From Oscillatoria acuminata PCC 6304 (GTDB taxonomy: Bacteria > Cyanobacteriota > Cyanobacteriia > Cyanobacteriales > Laspinemataceae), in the NCBI RefSeq assembly GCF_000317105.1, contig NC_019693.1:372001-436000 (forward strand): DNA of 64,000 bases, given 5' to 3'. Positions 8,343 through 16,645 of the stretch are shown in pieces. The position numbers and the translations under genes were made by a program. The stretch's first letter is position 1; each line of letters opens with the position of its first letter. The notes below the pieces were generated by a model. It saw only the letters and a list, made by a program, of their open reading frames with translations. It ran no database searches and was not told the DNA's origin.

Positions 8343-9884
8343 ATGTTTGCAAATTTAAAGCTCCGAAATCAGATGGTATTGGGATATGGCCTGCCGATCG
8401 CCATTGCCATCGCGGGATTTATGGTCGTCACCTATGAATCCACCCAAAAAGTCAGTCAGTCTTTTGAAAAGGTCGAATTGATTCAAGCCCGACTCCTAAC
8501 CTTAAATGATATCACCCATAGCTCATTAGGTCTGGTGAGAGAGGCCCGAGGATATCTCGTGAACGGGAATCCAGAATATCTGAACCGATATTATACCGCT
8601 GTGAGTACATTTGAAAACCTTGTGAATGAAACAAAGGAACTCTATGTGCTTCCCGAAGAGCGAAAAGTGATTCAGGAGATGATTGACCTAACTAAAAACT
8701 ACATTACATTCTTCACCGATGTTAGAACCCTTTACGATGCCGGGAAAAAGGAGGAGGCGATCGAGCTATGGACCAACCAAAATGGCCTAGAATTAGTGAC
8801 TCGATTTAAGGAACTCACTCTAGAGTTTGAAGACCAGCAAAAAGCCTTGTTGATCAAAGAAAATGAGAAATCAATCCATACATTACAAATCTTACTGCTT
8901 TGGATAACCCTAGGCTGTTTGTTATTAGTAAGCATTGCTGTCATCGTAGCTCTGGTGATTTCCTCCAGCATTGCCCGAATCATCCGCCAAGAAACCCATG
9001 CGATCGCGTCCGCATCCACCCAAATTGCCTCCACGGTTGAGCAACATGAACGCACCCTCTCTCAACAAGCCACCTCAGTGAACGAAACCAGTGCCACCAT
9101 GACAGAATTAGGCTCCTCCTCCACCCTCACCGCCGAACAAGCCCAATTCTCCGAAAACAACGCCAATCAAGTCTTACAGCTTGCAGAATCTTCAGTTCAG
9201 GGCGCTCAAGAAGTCTTAACCCTCGCCGATCGCGGTATCCAAGCCGTGGAACGCACTCAAGAAGGAATGTCAGTTTTAACCGAAAAAGTAGAAGCCATTG
9301 CCCTCCAAATTCTCCGATTGAGTGAGCAAACCAACCAAATTAGTAACATTACCAGTCTCGTCAGTGACCTCGCCGGACAAACCAATATGTTAGCCCTTAA
9401 TGCAGCAGTAGAAGCTGTTCGTGCGGGAGAAAATGGCAAAGGATTTAGCGTCATTGCCACAGAAATTCGTAAACTGGCAGACCAAAGTAAAACCTCCGCC
9501 CAGAAAATTAGTACCCTAATCGTTAATATCGAATCCGCCATTGATTCAACGGTCACCGTCACAGAAGATGGCAAACGAAAAGCCCAGGAAAGTATCATCC
9601 TCTCTCGGGAAACCGCCGAAGCCTTTTCTAAAGTCACCGAAGCGATTAATGACGTAATTTTGACTAATCAACAAGTCTCCCTCAATGCCATTAACGATGT
9701 CGTCCTCAACTCCCGACAAATTTCCCTGACCACCAAACAGCAAGCGGTCGCCATTAACCAGGTGGTCACCGCCATGAACGACCTCAACCAAGGTGCTACA
9801 GAAACCGTCAACGGCATTAACCAAACCAAAATTGGGATTCATAAATTAAATGAAACCGCCCAAAATTTGAATGCCTTGGTCTAA
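8343..9884 (+). CDS. methyl-accepting chemotaxis protein lacking a HAMP domain
   Basis: This 513-residue transmembrane chemoreceptor has TM1 at about residues 12-28, a periplasmic helical domain at about 30-180 ([18 protein letters not shown] resembles CHASE3/four-helix-bundle sensors), TM2 at about 183-207, and then the coiled-coil signalling domain. The signalling tip [20 protein letters not shown] is near the family consensus and should dock CheA/CheW-type partners. No HAMP domain is evident: the helix runs directly from TM2 ([17 protein letters not shown]) into the signalling bundle. A 15-residue repeat ([15 protein letters not shown] / [15 protein letters not shown], bases 9642-9731) sits in the descending helix. 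In filamentous cyanobacteria such receptors steer gliding or phototaxis. No che genes lie nearby. Confidence 0.94.
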   Translation: MFANLKLRNQMVLGYGLPIAIAIAGFMVVTYESTQKVSQSFEKVELIQARLLTLNDITHSSLGLVREARGYLVNGNPEYLNRYYTAVSTFENLVNETKELYVLPEERKVIQEMIDLTKNYITFFTDVRTLYDAGKKEEAIELWTNQNGLELVTRFKELTLEFEDQQKALLIKENEKSIHTLQILLLWITLGCLLLVSIAVIVALVISSSIARIIRQETHAIASASTQIASTVEQHERTLSQQATSVNETSATMTELGSSSTLTAEQAQFSENNANQVLQLAESSVQGAQEVLTLADRGIQAVERTQEGMSVLTEKVEAIALQILRLSEQTNQISNITSLVSDLAGQTNMLALNAAVEAVRAGENGKGFSVIATEIRKLADQSKTSAQKISTLIVNIESAIDSTVTVTEDGKRKAQESIILSRETAEAFSKVTEAINDVILTNQQVSLNAINDVVLNSRQISLTTKQQAVAINQVVTAMNDLNQGATETVNGINQTKIGIHKLNETAQNLNALV

Positions 9885-10030
9885 GTAATAGTTTGGATAA
9901 TTTCACCGAATTTTTTTCAGGGAAATAAGGTCACTTTTTTAGAAAAAACTGCCAGCATTCAAAATAATTTTTCCCTAAATCAGGACATCTATTGGGTTGA
10001 ATTTATGGTTTTTCTTCTTTCCTTTAGGCA

Positions 10031-10056
10031 TAGGGGCAATTTACCAATTGCCCCTA
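10031..10056. repeat. perfect palindrome between convergent genes
   Basis: TAGGGGCAATT (10031-10041) and its exact complement (10046-10056) are separated by 4 bases. It lies between the convergent chemoreceptor and HIT genes. No T-run follows on either strand, so terminator function is uncertain. Confidence 0.7.
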
Positions 10057-10081
10057 AAATTGAGCGAGATCTAGAGTCGCC

Positions 10082-10423
10082 TTATCCGGGAGGCCAACCC
10101 AGGGACCGTCCCGCGAGAATATGCAGGTGTAAATGATTCACCGTCTGACCCCCATCCTCACCGCAATTAATTACCACCCGATAGCCATTTTTGAGTTCGA
10201 GTTGTTCGGCGACTCGCTTCACGGTTAAGAGCAAATGACCCATCAAAGCATGATGGTTTGACTCAGCATCGGATAATTTGGCGACGGGTTCCTTGGGAAT
10301 CACCAAGACATGAACCGGCGCTTGAGGATTGACATCTCGGAAGGCGAGGCACAAGTTATCCTCATAAACGATATCTGCCGGGATTTCCCGACGGATGATT
10401 TTACTAAAAATTGTCTCAGTCAT
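10082..10423 (-). CDS. HIT-family nucleotide hydrolase (HINT-like)
   Basis: The product is a 113-residue histidine-triad protein, predicted to hydrolyse purine nucleoside phosphoramidates or related AMP-lysine conjugates. The triad HLHLHIL lies near the C terminus and is followed by GRSLGWPPG, the usual HINT ending. IVYEDNLCLAFRDVNPQAPVHVLVIPK is typical of the family. The frame is open for another 26 codons upstream (to 10501), but the start at 10423 gives MTETIFSKIIRREIPADI, the standard family N terminus, and was preferred although no strong ribosome-binding site is visible. It is probably monocistronic. Confidence 0.93.
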   Translation of the reverse strand: MTETIFSKIIRREIPADIVYEDNLCLAFRDVNPQAPVHVLVIPKEPVAKLSDAESNHHALMGHLLLTVKRVAEQLELKNGYRVVINCGEDGGQTVNHLHLHILAGRSLGWPPG

Positions 10424-10562
10424 AAAGGGTTGTTTGTTGTCAGTGCCGCTAGTTGTCATCTTACGGGAACAGGCGATCGCTGACAATTTCCACCGGCACA
10501 AAAAAAAGGCCCCTAACCAGTAGGGACGCTTTATAGAGGAGAGTTGAATCGAAACTTGAGGA

Positions 10563-10733
10563 TTAGCTGATGGCGACTGCGGTAAAAATCGTCAGGGCCA
10601 CAAGTAAAGCAGAGGCCGCACCGTAAGCAATGTAGCGCTTTTGTTGCTCAGGGGAGGGATACTCGGCAGGATAGATTTTCGGCTCAGTCGCAAAGTTGTT
10701 TAAGATTCCGTTTTCGTCAGTGCTGGTGTACAT
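10563..10733 (-). CDS. psb34: Psb34-like photosystem II assembly protein (ssl1498 family), copy 1
   Basis: The 56-residue product starts MYTSTDENGILNNFATEPK and ends with one transmembrane helix (AYGAASALLVALTIFTAVAIS). From memory this matches the ssl1498/Psb34 family, a single-helix thylakoid protein with a long cytoplasmic N-terminal arm that binds PSII assembly intermediates near CP47. GAGGAAAAACGAA precedes the ATG. It is the downstream member of a tandem duplication: the neighbour at 10855-11025 differs at only two residues (KIYPAE here, KLYHAE there). The flanking leader is also duplicated. Confidence 0.85.
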   Translation of the reverse strand: MYTSTDENGILNNFATEPKIYPAEYPSPEQQKRYIAYGAASALLVALTIFTAVAIS

Positions 10734-10854
10734 TTCGTTTTTCCTCGCTGGCTTATGTAAATAAATGTAACTGAATGTTAAGAAGTATTGCAGTGACTTG
10801 ACGCGGGATAGTCCGTGATGGTAGTCACATCCGACGAAAGTCAGTCGGTTTAAA

Positions 10855-11025
10855 TTAGCTGATGGCGACTGCGGTAAAAATCGTCAGGGCTACAAGTAAA
10901 GCAGAGGCCGCGCCGTAAGCGATATAGCGCTTTTGTTGCTCAGGAGAGGGATACTCAGCGTGGTAGAGCTTGGGTTCGGTAGCAAAGTTGTTCAGGATTC
11001 CGTTTTCGTCAGTGCTGGTGTACAT
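10855..11025 (-). CDS. psb34: Psb34-like photosystem II assembly protein (ssl1498 family), copy 2
   Basis: This 56-residue paralogue of the gene 292 bases downstream has the same N-terminal arm (MYTSTDENGILNNFATEPKL) and the same C-terminal transmembrane helix. The frame continues 14 codons upstream (to 11067), but the duplicated start MYTSTDE with GAGGA upstream is clearly the right one, because the same start context occurs in both copies. The two genes point the same way and each carries its own near-identical leader, so they may be separately or jointly transcribed. Confidence 0.85.
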   Translation of the reverse strand: MYTSTDENGILNNFATEPKLYHAEYPSPEQQKRYIAYGAASALLVALTIFTAVAIS

Positions 11026-11445
11026 TTCGTTTTTCCTCGTTGGCTTATGTAAATAAATGTAACGCAATGTTAAGAAGTGTTGCAGTGACTTGACGCACGA
11101 GATGAGGTGATGCTAGTCACAACGGGCTGAAGTTAAAGCGGGGAGGGAAATAATGTAGAGGAGGAGAAAAGCGGGTGATGCCTTTTCCCCAGTACGGCTT
11201 AGAGCTGAAAAGGAAGGACTGGATGCACCCGAGGGTTTTTTGGGGGTGGAAGTGGGTAAACGAATATTTTGAGATCGTCCTCGATCCAGTTACCACAGGA
11301 GTCAGAAATACTTTCATCAACTTGGCTGAATTATGACAGCCTGATCGCCTCTGGCACTCTCTAGTAATGGAGCAAGAGAATTTTACACTCCCAAAGGAAA
11401 AAGCAAGAGTTTTAGGTTTAGTCACCAAAATCTTCAGTTCTCTTG
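11026..11445. other. intergenic region, no gene seen
   Basis: This is leader and promoter sequence of the second psb34-like gene, then about 350 bases up to the stop of the 151-aa gene. Open frames on both strands (11117-11428 minus; 11367-11564 plus) are Ser/Pro/Phe-rich, lack ribosome-binding sites and look spurious. Confidence 0.5.
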
Positions 11446-11901
11446 CTACTCAATCTGATTCTTCGGATTCCTTTCCCCTAACGGTTGTAAGGTTTCACCC
11501 TCTACAGCCAAAAAATTACTCAGTCTTAGTTCATCCAGACTCTTGTGGAATTCCTTTGATCTAGAAATATCCCCAATTGTCTGTGGTACCCTTCTGTGTT
11601 GTAGTGGCTGCAACGCCTCAAAATATCCTTGCTTCCATAATTGGGCGATCGCTGTTTCCATAGCAGTCCGCGTTACCTCGGGTATCACAATCAATCCCGG
11701 TGGAGCCAAAAAAGGAGAACCACATTCTACTTCCGCCTCTAAATCTTGCTCTAAGCGAATGGGATCAATAAAATAAACTGAATAGCTTCTGCCATCAGCG
11801 CAATCAACGATTCCATCGCTTCTACATCCTTTCATCGGCGTTTCCACTTCATCTCTTTCATCCCAGCCATCTTTAAATATCAGTTTGGGTGCAGTTTCCA
11901 T
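11446..11901 (-). CDS. conserved-looking hypothetical protein (151 aa), second gene of a two-gene operon
   Basis: No family was recognised. The product starts METAPKLIFKDGWDERDEVETP, is acidic, and has a mixed alpha/beta pattern (YSVYFIDPIRLEQDLEAEVE, then PPGLIVIPEVTRTAMETAIAQLWKQGYFEAL). The C-terminal 40 residues are charged and probably helical. The gene starts only 4 bases after the stop of the 102-aa gene, so the two are co-translated. Pairing of two small proteins in this way, next to a VapBC module, suggests an effector/immunity or toxin/antitoxin pair, but nothing in this sequence proves it. Confidence 0.6.
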   Translation of the reverse strand: METAPKLIFKDGWDERDEVETPMKGCRSDGIVDCADGRSYSVYFIDPIRLEQDLEAEVECGSPFLAPPGLIVIPEVTRTAMETAIAQLWKQGYFEALQPLQHRRVPQTIGDISRSKEFHKSLDELRLSNFLAVEGETLQPLGERNPKNQIE

Positions 11902-11905
11902 ATTG

Positions 11906-12214
11906 CTATTCCTCTAAAACGGCCTTGATTTTGTTTAACTCTTCTTGATATTGTTCGTAGGTGAGTAAATTAACCTCTCTTGGTACAATTTCGTAATGAC
12001 CCCGATCTCGTCCTCTTTGAACTAATTTTAACGTTTCCGGCAGAAACAAGATTTTATAGGCCCCACCAAAACGTCTCATGATAGTGGCATCTTTATGAAT
12101 TGAGATGCCATGAGTGGGTTTAACGGTATTGGTTTCCGCATCTATTCTAACTTCCGAGGGTTTGGCCGCAAAATTGCTACCCCCTCTATAAAAAGCCGTG
12201 CCTTCGTTTTCCAT
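11906..12214 (-). CDS. small protein resembling a polymorphic-toxin C-terminal domain (102 aa), first gene of operon
   Basis: This 102-residue product begins MENEGTAFYRGGSNFAAKP. Its core, THGISIHKDATIMRRFGGAYKI then LVQRGRDRGHYEIVPRE, resembles by eye short C-terminal domains at the ends of cyanobacterial polymorphic toxins and stand-alone toxin-like proteins; I cannot name the family. Conserved-looking polar residues are His42, Arg54, Arg76-Arg78 and His80-Glu82. It is followed after 4 bases by the 151-aa gene. The toxin role is inference only. Confidence 0.6.
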   Translation of the reverse strand: MENEGTAFYRGGSNFAAKPSEVRIDAETNTVKPTHGISIHKDATIMRRFGGAYKILFLPETLKLVQRGRDRGHYEIVPREVNLLTYEQYQEELNKIKAVLEE

Positions 12215-12320
12215 TCACTTTTAGATTCTGCTTTCACGAGCTTAAAAAAGCGGGCGATCACCCTAGCCCCTTCGTCAATCTTATACCCCTATTCCTGTTT
12301 GACCCCACCTTTCTGACAGG

Positions 12321-12391
12321 GACCAGAAACCGGAACCAAAGCCTTGGGATTTTCGCTTATATTTGTTGAAGAAACCCAGTTTCTGCTCCCT
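12321..12391. repeat. dispersed repeat with AGAAACCGG / CAGTTTCTG ends, copy A
   Basis: GGGACCAGAAACCGG at the left and CAGTTTCTGCTCCC at the right form imperfect inverted ends around a TTTTCGCTTATATTTGT core. Related copies lie at 13230-13306 and 61580-61650. It is probably a short non-autonomous repeat. Confidence 0.6.
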
Positions 12392-12414
12392 ACCACCCCA
12401 TGACAGTAGGATTT

Positions 12415-12708
12415 ATGAACATTAAATTAGTAGAATCTTTAGCCCAGGTCATTCAATCTCTTTCCCCAGAGGAGCGATCGCTCTTTGAGGAGAAGCTCAA
12501 AGCACACCAGGACCAAACCTCAGCCGAGGGAAAAGAGCGTCCTTTGTATGAAACCGTTTATGAAAGGGCCAAAGCGTTTTATGAAACCGCCACTCCAGCA
12601 GAAAGGGCCAAAGCGTTTCGGGAGTGGGCTGAGAGTCACCCGCGCAATCAGCCCTATTTATCCGATGAAGCCATTAGCCGAGAAAGCATTTACGGAGAAA
12701 GGGGTTAA
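12415..12708 (+). CDS. vapB: antitoxin of a VapBC-type module
   Basis: This short, highly charged helical protein (97 residues from the ATG at 12415) lies directly before a PIN-domain toxin, with stop and start overlapping as TAATG. An upstream in-frame ATG at 12400 also exists; TAGGA a few bases before 12415 favours the latter. N-terminal VESLAQVIQSLSPEERSLFEEKL is typical of short cyanobacterial antitoxins. The middle contains a degenerate internal repeat (ERAKAFYETATPAERAKAFREW). The DNA-binding fold was not recognised. Its role is inferred from position and size. Confidence 0.8.
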   Translation: MNIKLVESLAQVIQSLSPEERSLFEEKLKAHQDQTSAEGKERPLYETVYERAKAFYETATPAERAKAFREWAESHPRNQPYLSDEAISRESIYGERG

Positions 12709-13154
12709 TGTCATTTTTGATTGATACTAATATTCTGTTGCGGAGTGCGGACCCTACCCATTCCATGCACGCCGATGCGGTAACAGCGACAAATATTCTG
12801 CTTGATCGAGGGGAAGATGTTTGTATCATTCCCCAAAATTTAATTGAGTTTTGGAATGTTTACACCCGCCCTGCGGATAAGAATGGGTTAGGGCATTCCC
12901 CAGGGGAAACCGCTGCTGAAGTCAATCGGTTAAAAGGGCTTTTTTTGCTGTTACCGGATAGGTTAGCCATTTATTCTGAGTGGGAACGGTTGGTGCTGAG
13001 TTATGGGGTGAGGGGAGTTAATGTCCATGACGCGCGGTTGGTGGCAGCAATGTTGGTGCATGGATTGACTCATATTCTGACTTTTAATATCAAGGATTTT
13101 GCCCGGTATGCGGAAGTAACGGCAGTGCATCCGATGGAGATGCGATCGCCCTGA
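12708..13154 (+). CDS. vapC: VapC-type PIN-domain ribonuclease toxin
   Basis: This 148-residue PIN-domain endoribonuclease has the four acidic metal ligands in place: D6 in FLIDTN, E47 in NLIEFWN, D108 in VNVHDARLVA and D130 in TFNIKDF. VapC toxins typically cleave tRNA or rRNA, and their free form is blocked by the antitoxin. It overlaps the antitoxin gene by one base, so translation is coupled. A HIP1 site near its stop (GCGATCGC at about 13143) suggests the module is either native or long established. Confidence 0.92.
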   Translation: MSFLIDTNILLRSADPTHSMHADAVTATNILLDRGEDVCIIPQNLIEFWNVYTRPADKNGLGHSPGETAAEVNRLKGLFLLLPDRLAIYSEWERLVLSYGVRGVNVHDARLVAAMLVHGLTHILTFNIKDFARYAEVTAVHPMEMRSP

Positions 13155-13229
13155 AGTAAGGGGCTAAAATTGCGGCGATCGCTCTACATATTCTAGGCGC
13201 TTTGACCCTGGCGATCGTAAATTTTAGCG

Positions 13230-13306
13230 GCCAAAGAAACCGGGACCCAAGTGATAACTTCGAGATTTTCCCTAAGATTTGTCTAAGAAACCCTATTTCT
13301 GAGCCA
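13230..13306. repeat. dispersed repeat with AGAAACCGG / AAGAAACCC ends, copy B
   Basis: GGCCAAAGAAACCGGGACC then GATTTTCCCTAAGATTTGTCTAAGAAACCCTATTTCTGAGCC align with copy A (12321-12391) in order and spacing, with substitutions and a short insertion. It fills part of the 360-base gap before comM; nothing else was recognised in that gap. Confidence 0.55.
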
Positions 13307-13514
13307 GATTATTTGGTTTTAGTAGACTCCATCACATAGCAATCATGCAAGAAACCGGCTGTCTGGGATAACCTTCACCACAAGAGCCAAGAGTTACGGC
13401 AGAAACGTGGTTTCTAAGAAATCGCTAAATTACATCGCTCTGAGTATCCCCCCCCTATTCCTTTTTTACCCCGCCTTTCCTATAATGCTTCCAGCAGTCA
13501 TCAGGGTATCAGCC

Positions 13515-15044
13515 GTGCTTGCTACAGTTTGGAGTGCATCGTTAGTTGGGATTAATGCGGTCAAGGTCGGAGTCGAAATCGATGTCTCGGGGGGAATGCC
13601 GGGAATTGTCGTGGTGGGATTGCCCGATACCGCCGTGCAAGAATCTAAGGAACGGGTGAAAGCGGCCCTGAAAAATTCCAGTTACGCCTTCCCCATGCGT
13701 CGGATTGTGATTAACTTGACCCCGGCGGATTTACGCAAGGAGGGTCCTTGTTTTGATTTACCGATCGCCATCGGGATTCTCGCCGCCTCAGAACAAGTCA
13801 GCGCCCAACTCCTCGGGGATTTTCTCTTCCTCGGTGAACTCTCCCTCGATGGCACCTTACGTCCCGTTGCCGGAGTTCTTCCCATTGCTGCTGCCGCCCA
13901 AGAAATGGGCATTACCGCCTTAGTCGTCCCGGAAGGCAATGTGGGGGAAGCAGCAGTGGTGAAAGGGTTACAGGTTTATGGGTGCAAGCATTTGTGCGAT
14001 GCGATCGCCTTACTGAACAATCCCAGTCAGTATAAACCCACCCAACTCGATGGCAAGGTCCCCTTTGCACCCCATCCCTTCGGCGGTTTAGACTTGCAAG
14101 ATGTCAAGGGTCAAGCCCATGGACGTCGCGCTTTAGAAATTGCCGCAGCAGGAGGACATAATTTAATCTTTGTCGGTCCTCCGGGTAGCGGGAAAACCAT
14201 GTTGGCTAAACGGTTACCCGGGATTTTACCGCCTCTGAGTTTTGAAGAAGCCTTAGAAGTTACCCAAATTTATTCCGTGGTGGGGTTACTGAAAAATCGT
14301 GGCGCGTTAATTGGCGATCGCCCGTTTCGCAGTCCCCATCACTCCGCCTCCGGTCCCTCTCTCGTCGGCGGTGGTAGCTATCCCAAACCCGGAGAAATTT
14401 CCCTCGCTCATCGGGGTATTTTGTTCCTCGATGAACTCACAGAGTTTAAACGCGATGTGCTAGAATTCCTGCGCCAACCCTTAGAAGATGGGCGCGTCAC
14501 CATTTCTCGCACAAAACAAAGTGTGGAATTCCCCGCCCAATTTACCTTAGTTGCCAGTACCAATCCTTGTCCTTGTGGCTACTTTGGTGACCCGATCCAA
14601 CCCTGTACCTGTTCCCCCCGTCACCGAGAACAATATTGGGCCAAACTTTCAGGACCCCTGATGGATCGGATTGATTTGCAAGTGGCGGTGAATCGCTTAA
14701 AACCGGAAGAAATTACTCGGCAAACCACCGGAGAGGGTTCGGAACCTGTCAGAAAGCGGGTTCAGGCAGCGCGCGATCGCGCCCGAGAACGATTTAAAGC
14801 CGAACCGAACATTCGCTGCAATGCGGAAATGCAAACCGCCCAACTCCGCAAATGGTGTCCTCTGGATGATGCCACCCGCACGCTCCTCGAAGGGGCCATC
14901 CGTAAACTGGGACTCTCGGCAAGGGCCACCGATCGCATTTTAAAGGTCGCCCGCACCATTGGGGACCTGGCTGGGGATGACCAAATCAATCTCTCCCATG
15001 TGGCAGAAGCCATTCAATATAGAACAATTGATAGAATGCAGTAA
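13515..15044 (+). CDS. comM: ComM-type Mg-chelatase-like AAA+ ATPase
   Basis: This YifB/ComM family protein is a hexameric AAA+ helicase that promotes branch migration during natural transformation. The order is an N-terminal lon-like domain (GMPGIVVVGLPDTAVQESKE), Walker A GPPGSGKTM (about residue 221), Walker B ILFLDEL (about 303), then a Cys-rich NPCPCGYFGDPIQPCTCSP segment that may bind zinc, and the C-terminal Mg-chelatase domain. The frame is open to 13407, but family alignment puts the N terminus at MLATVWSASLVGINAVKV. That corresponds to the GTG at 13515 and gives 509 residues; the ATG at 13485 is the alternative. A competence role fits a naturally transformable cyanobacterium. Confidence 0.93.
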   Translation: MLATVWSASLVGINAVKVGVEIDVSGGMPGIVVVGLPDTAVQESKERVKAALKNSSYAFPMRRIVINLTPADLRKEGPCFDLPIAIGILAASEQVSAQLLGDFLFLGELSLDGTLRPVAGVLPIAAAAQEMGITALVVPEGNVGEAAVVKGLQVYGCKHLCDAIALLNNPSQYKPTQLDGKVPFAPHPFGGLDLQDVKGQAHGRRALEIAAAGGHNLIFVGPPGSGKTMLAKRLPGILPPLSFEEALEVTQIYSVVGLLKNRGALIGDRPFRSPHHSASGPSLVGGGSYPKPGEISLAHRGILFLDELTEFKRDVLEFLRQPLEDGRVTISRTKQSVEFPAQFTLVASTNPCPCGYFGDPIQPCTCSPRHREQYWAKLSGPLMDRIDLQVAVNRLKPEEITRQTTGEGSEPVRKRVQAARDRARERFKAEPNIRCNAEMQTAQLRKWCPLDDATRTLLEGAIRKLGLSARATDRILKVARTIGDLAGDDQINLSHVAEAIQYRTIDRMQ

Positions 15045-15083
15045 ATAGCATTTTTTATTAGCTATTTTAAGGAGCTAACTCTC

Positions 15084-15494
15084 ATGAAAACGATTCTTTC
15101 TCTGGTTTTACTCGCCACCGTTGCGGTTGTTGATACTTTACCGGCTCAGGCTCAAAGTTTCCAACCCCTCCAGGGGGTTGAAGCGATTGCTCAAGCCACG
15201 CCAATGGTCTCCCAAGCGGAAGAATTTGTCTCTTTACTCGCCGATGGAGAGTTTAACCAGGCTTTACAGAAATACGATGCTATAGCTCGGGAAAATATTA
15301 CCTCAGAAACTCTGGAAACAACTTGGCAAGATTTAGTAGCTAAATCAGGGGATTTTCAAGAAATTGTTTCTACAGAGACGGTTCCGGGGGAGGAGCAAGA
15401 TGTGGTTCTGTTAACGACTCGGTTTGAACAGGATACGGTGGTGTTGTTCGTTATTTTTGATGAAGAGCAACAAATTAATAGTTTCACCTATTAA
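15084..15494 (+). CDS. exported DUF3887-like protein
   Basis: The 136-residue secreted protein has a clear signal peptide (MKTILSLVLLATVAVVDTL, cleavage after AQA at about residue 23). The mature part (AEEFVSLLADGEFNQALQKYD, then TWQDLVAKSGDFQEIVSTETVPG, then VVLLTTRFEQDTVVLFVIFDEEQQINSF) follows the pattern of DUF3887, a small cystatin/NTF2-like fold of unknown function. A strong AAGGAG precedes the ATG. The gene begins 40 bases after comM, so partial co-transcription is possible. Confidence 0.8.
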   Translation: MKTILSLVLLATVAVVDTLPAQAQSFQPLQGVEAIAQATPMVSQAEEFVSLLADGEFNQALQKYDAIARENITSETLETTWQDLVAKSGDFQEIVSTETVPGEEQDVVLLTTRFEQDTVVLFVIFDEEQQINSFTY

Positions 15495-15555
15495 CTTAGG
15501 CGATCGCCTAACTCATTCCTGGAGTTAGAGTTGCCATGATTGCAGAAGTCCAGTT

Positions 15556-15757
15556 GCAACCGCTCCCTGGTTTGAGGGAGCGAGTATTTGATTAGGGTGC
15601 TTCCTCCATGATTAGGTTTGGAGTTGGCAAAAGAGGAGGATTGATCTACTTTTAGCAGTTTTCTGGAGAAGGTGCTGATTTCTCCAGAAAACCAAAAACC
15701 GCTGGTAACAGACTGGGGAAAACTCCAGTAAAACTACGGAGAAAGTAGAGTTTTTTG
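15556..15757 (+). ncRNA. candidate intergenic structured RNA: four successive hairpins ending in a T-run
   Basis: Hairpin 1: 15561-15568 with 15575-15582 (8 bp, perfect). Hairpin 2: 15658-15670 with 15680-15692 (13 bp, perfect, 9-base loop). Hairpin 3: ACTGG..CCAGT at about 15711-15729. Hairpin 4: ACTAC..GTAG followed by GTTTTTTG (about 15731-15757), terminator-like. No coding frame covers it. It may be a small RNA gene or just a 3' UTR with tandem terminators; no known RNA family was recognised. Confidence 0.4.
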
Positions 15758-15854
15758 TCCTGGGCTTTATAAAATATCCTGTTAAATTTATCGAAAATTA
15801 GTGATAAAATAAAAACAGAAGAATTCAGTGGCTTTTAGAGTAAAGCCAACGGCT

Positions 15855-16061
15855 ATGAGTCGAGTAACAATGCGGTTGCGTTCTGACTTTCATCGCCTAG
15901 CGGACAGTTTGATGAAAATCAAACTCTTTCGCTTCCTAGGGAATGGATTGCTGGCCTTTGTCAATGTGTCTCGGGACTTCTATTTGGCGCGGATGATTCT
16001 GCTGGGCGATCGCGTCCCGTCCCCCGACCGAAATCACCAGGCCCCAACCCAGGGAGTCTGA
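15855..16061 (+). CDS. possible small basic protein (68 aa), uncertain
   Basis: The open frame begins MSRVTMRLRSDFHRLADSL and is basic, with one hydrophobic stretch (FLGNGLLAFVNVSR). It includes a HIP1 site in its 3' part and lies in an otherwise non-coding 1.1-kb gap between the DUF3887-like gene and purB. There is no good ribosome-binding site. An upstream GTG (15828) would extend it by 9 codons. No family was recognised. It could be spurious. Confidence 0.3.
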   Translation: MSRVTMRLRSDFHRLADSLMKIKLFRFLGNGLLAFVNVSRDFYLARMILLGDRVPSPDRNHQAPTQGV

Positions 16062-16185
16062 TATCCTGAATCTACAGATAGGGGTCAAAGGAATGGGAGT
16101 CCCTGACCCCGAAAAACATAAACCGGCAAGGCGACAGCAGGGTTCGGTCCTTTAGCCGCAGCGATCGCAGCCAGGGATATAATGG

Positions 16186-16375
16186 GTAGCCCTGTCAAGG
16201 TGATCAATTTAATGACCCCAAATCCTTATTTCTTGGACAGGCGATCACTCTCGCGCCCCTACAAGAGGTAAATTTGATGACGAAAAATCATTGTTTCTTG
16301 TAGGGGCGTATTGCATACGCCCAAAAGAGGGCGTATGCAATACGCCCCTACAATTTACACACCTTGACAGGGCTA
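16186..16375. mobile_element. MITE-like element with 16-bp terminal inverted repeats and 11-bp direct repeats
   Basis: TAGCCCTGTCAAGGTG (16187-16202) and its exact reverse complement (16360-16375) form the ends. GGATATAATGG occurs on both sides (16175-16185 and 16376-16386), as a target-site duplication would. Inside lies a perfect 25-bp palindrome (16298-16322 and 16329-16353, loop AAAAGA). No transposase is encoded. A partial copy (palindrome plus right end) is at 19371-19454. Confidence 0.75.
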
Positions 16376-16645
16376 GGATATAATGGTGGGCTGCATGGCT
16401 CATAACAAATCCGGTTGTTCAAAGTCCATTTTCTCTATCAGCCCGCGCAGGTGAGGCTCCGTGCGTGTAGCCCCACCCTTTAGGGTGCGGGTTTTTGCTC
16501 ATGTTTTCCCCAAATTGTCATCAATCGTAATGATTTTTAGGTCAAAAATCAGGTAGTAAACTGGGCAAAAAAAGATTGAGAGAACTACCGAAAGAATATG
16601 CAGACAGAGGGGGTAAAATGAGACAGTTGTGTTCTGTGCCGGACG

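Larger units (their letters stand above)
10563..11095. repeat. tandem segmental duplication (period 292 bp)
   Basis: Bases 10563 to about 10803 and 10855 to about 11095 are near-identical over the coding sequence and at least 60 bases of leader (shared phrases CATTTCGTTTTTCCTCG, GGCTTATGTAAATAAATGTAAC, TTGCAGTGACTTGACGC). Differences are mostly silent. Confidence 0.9.

Noticed and set aside
10082-10501. Longer HIT protein starting at 10501
   Set aside because: The extra 26 residues have no family match, while the start at 10423 gives the normal HIT N terminus.
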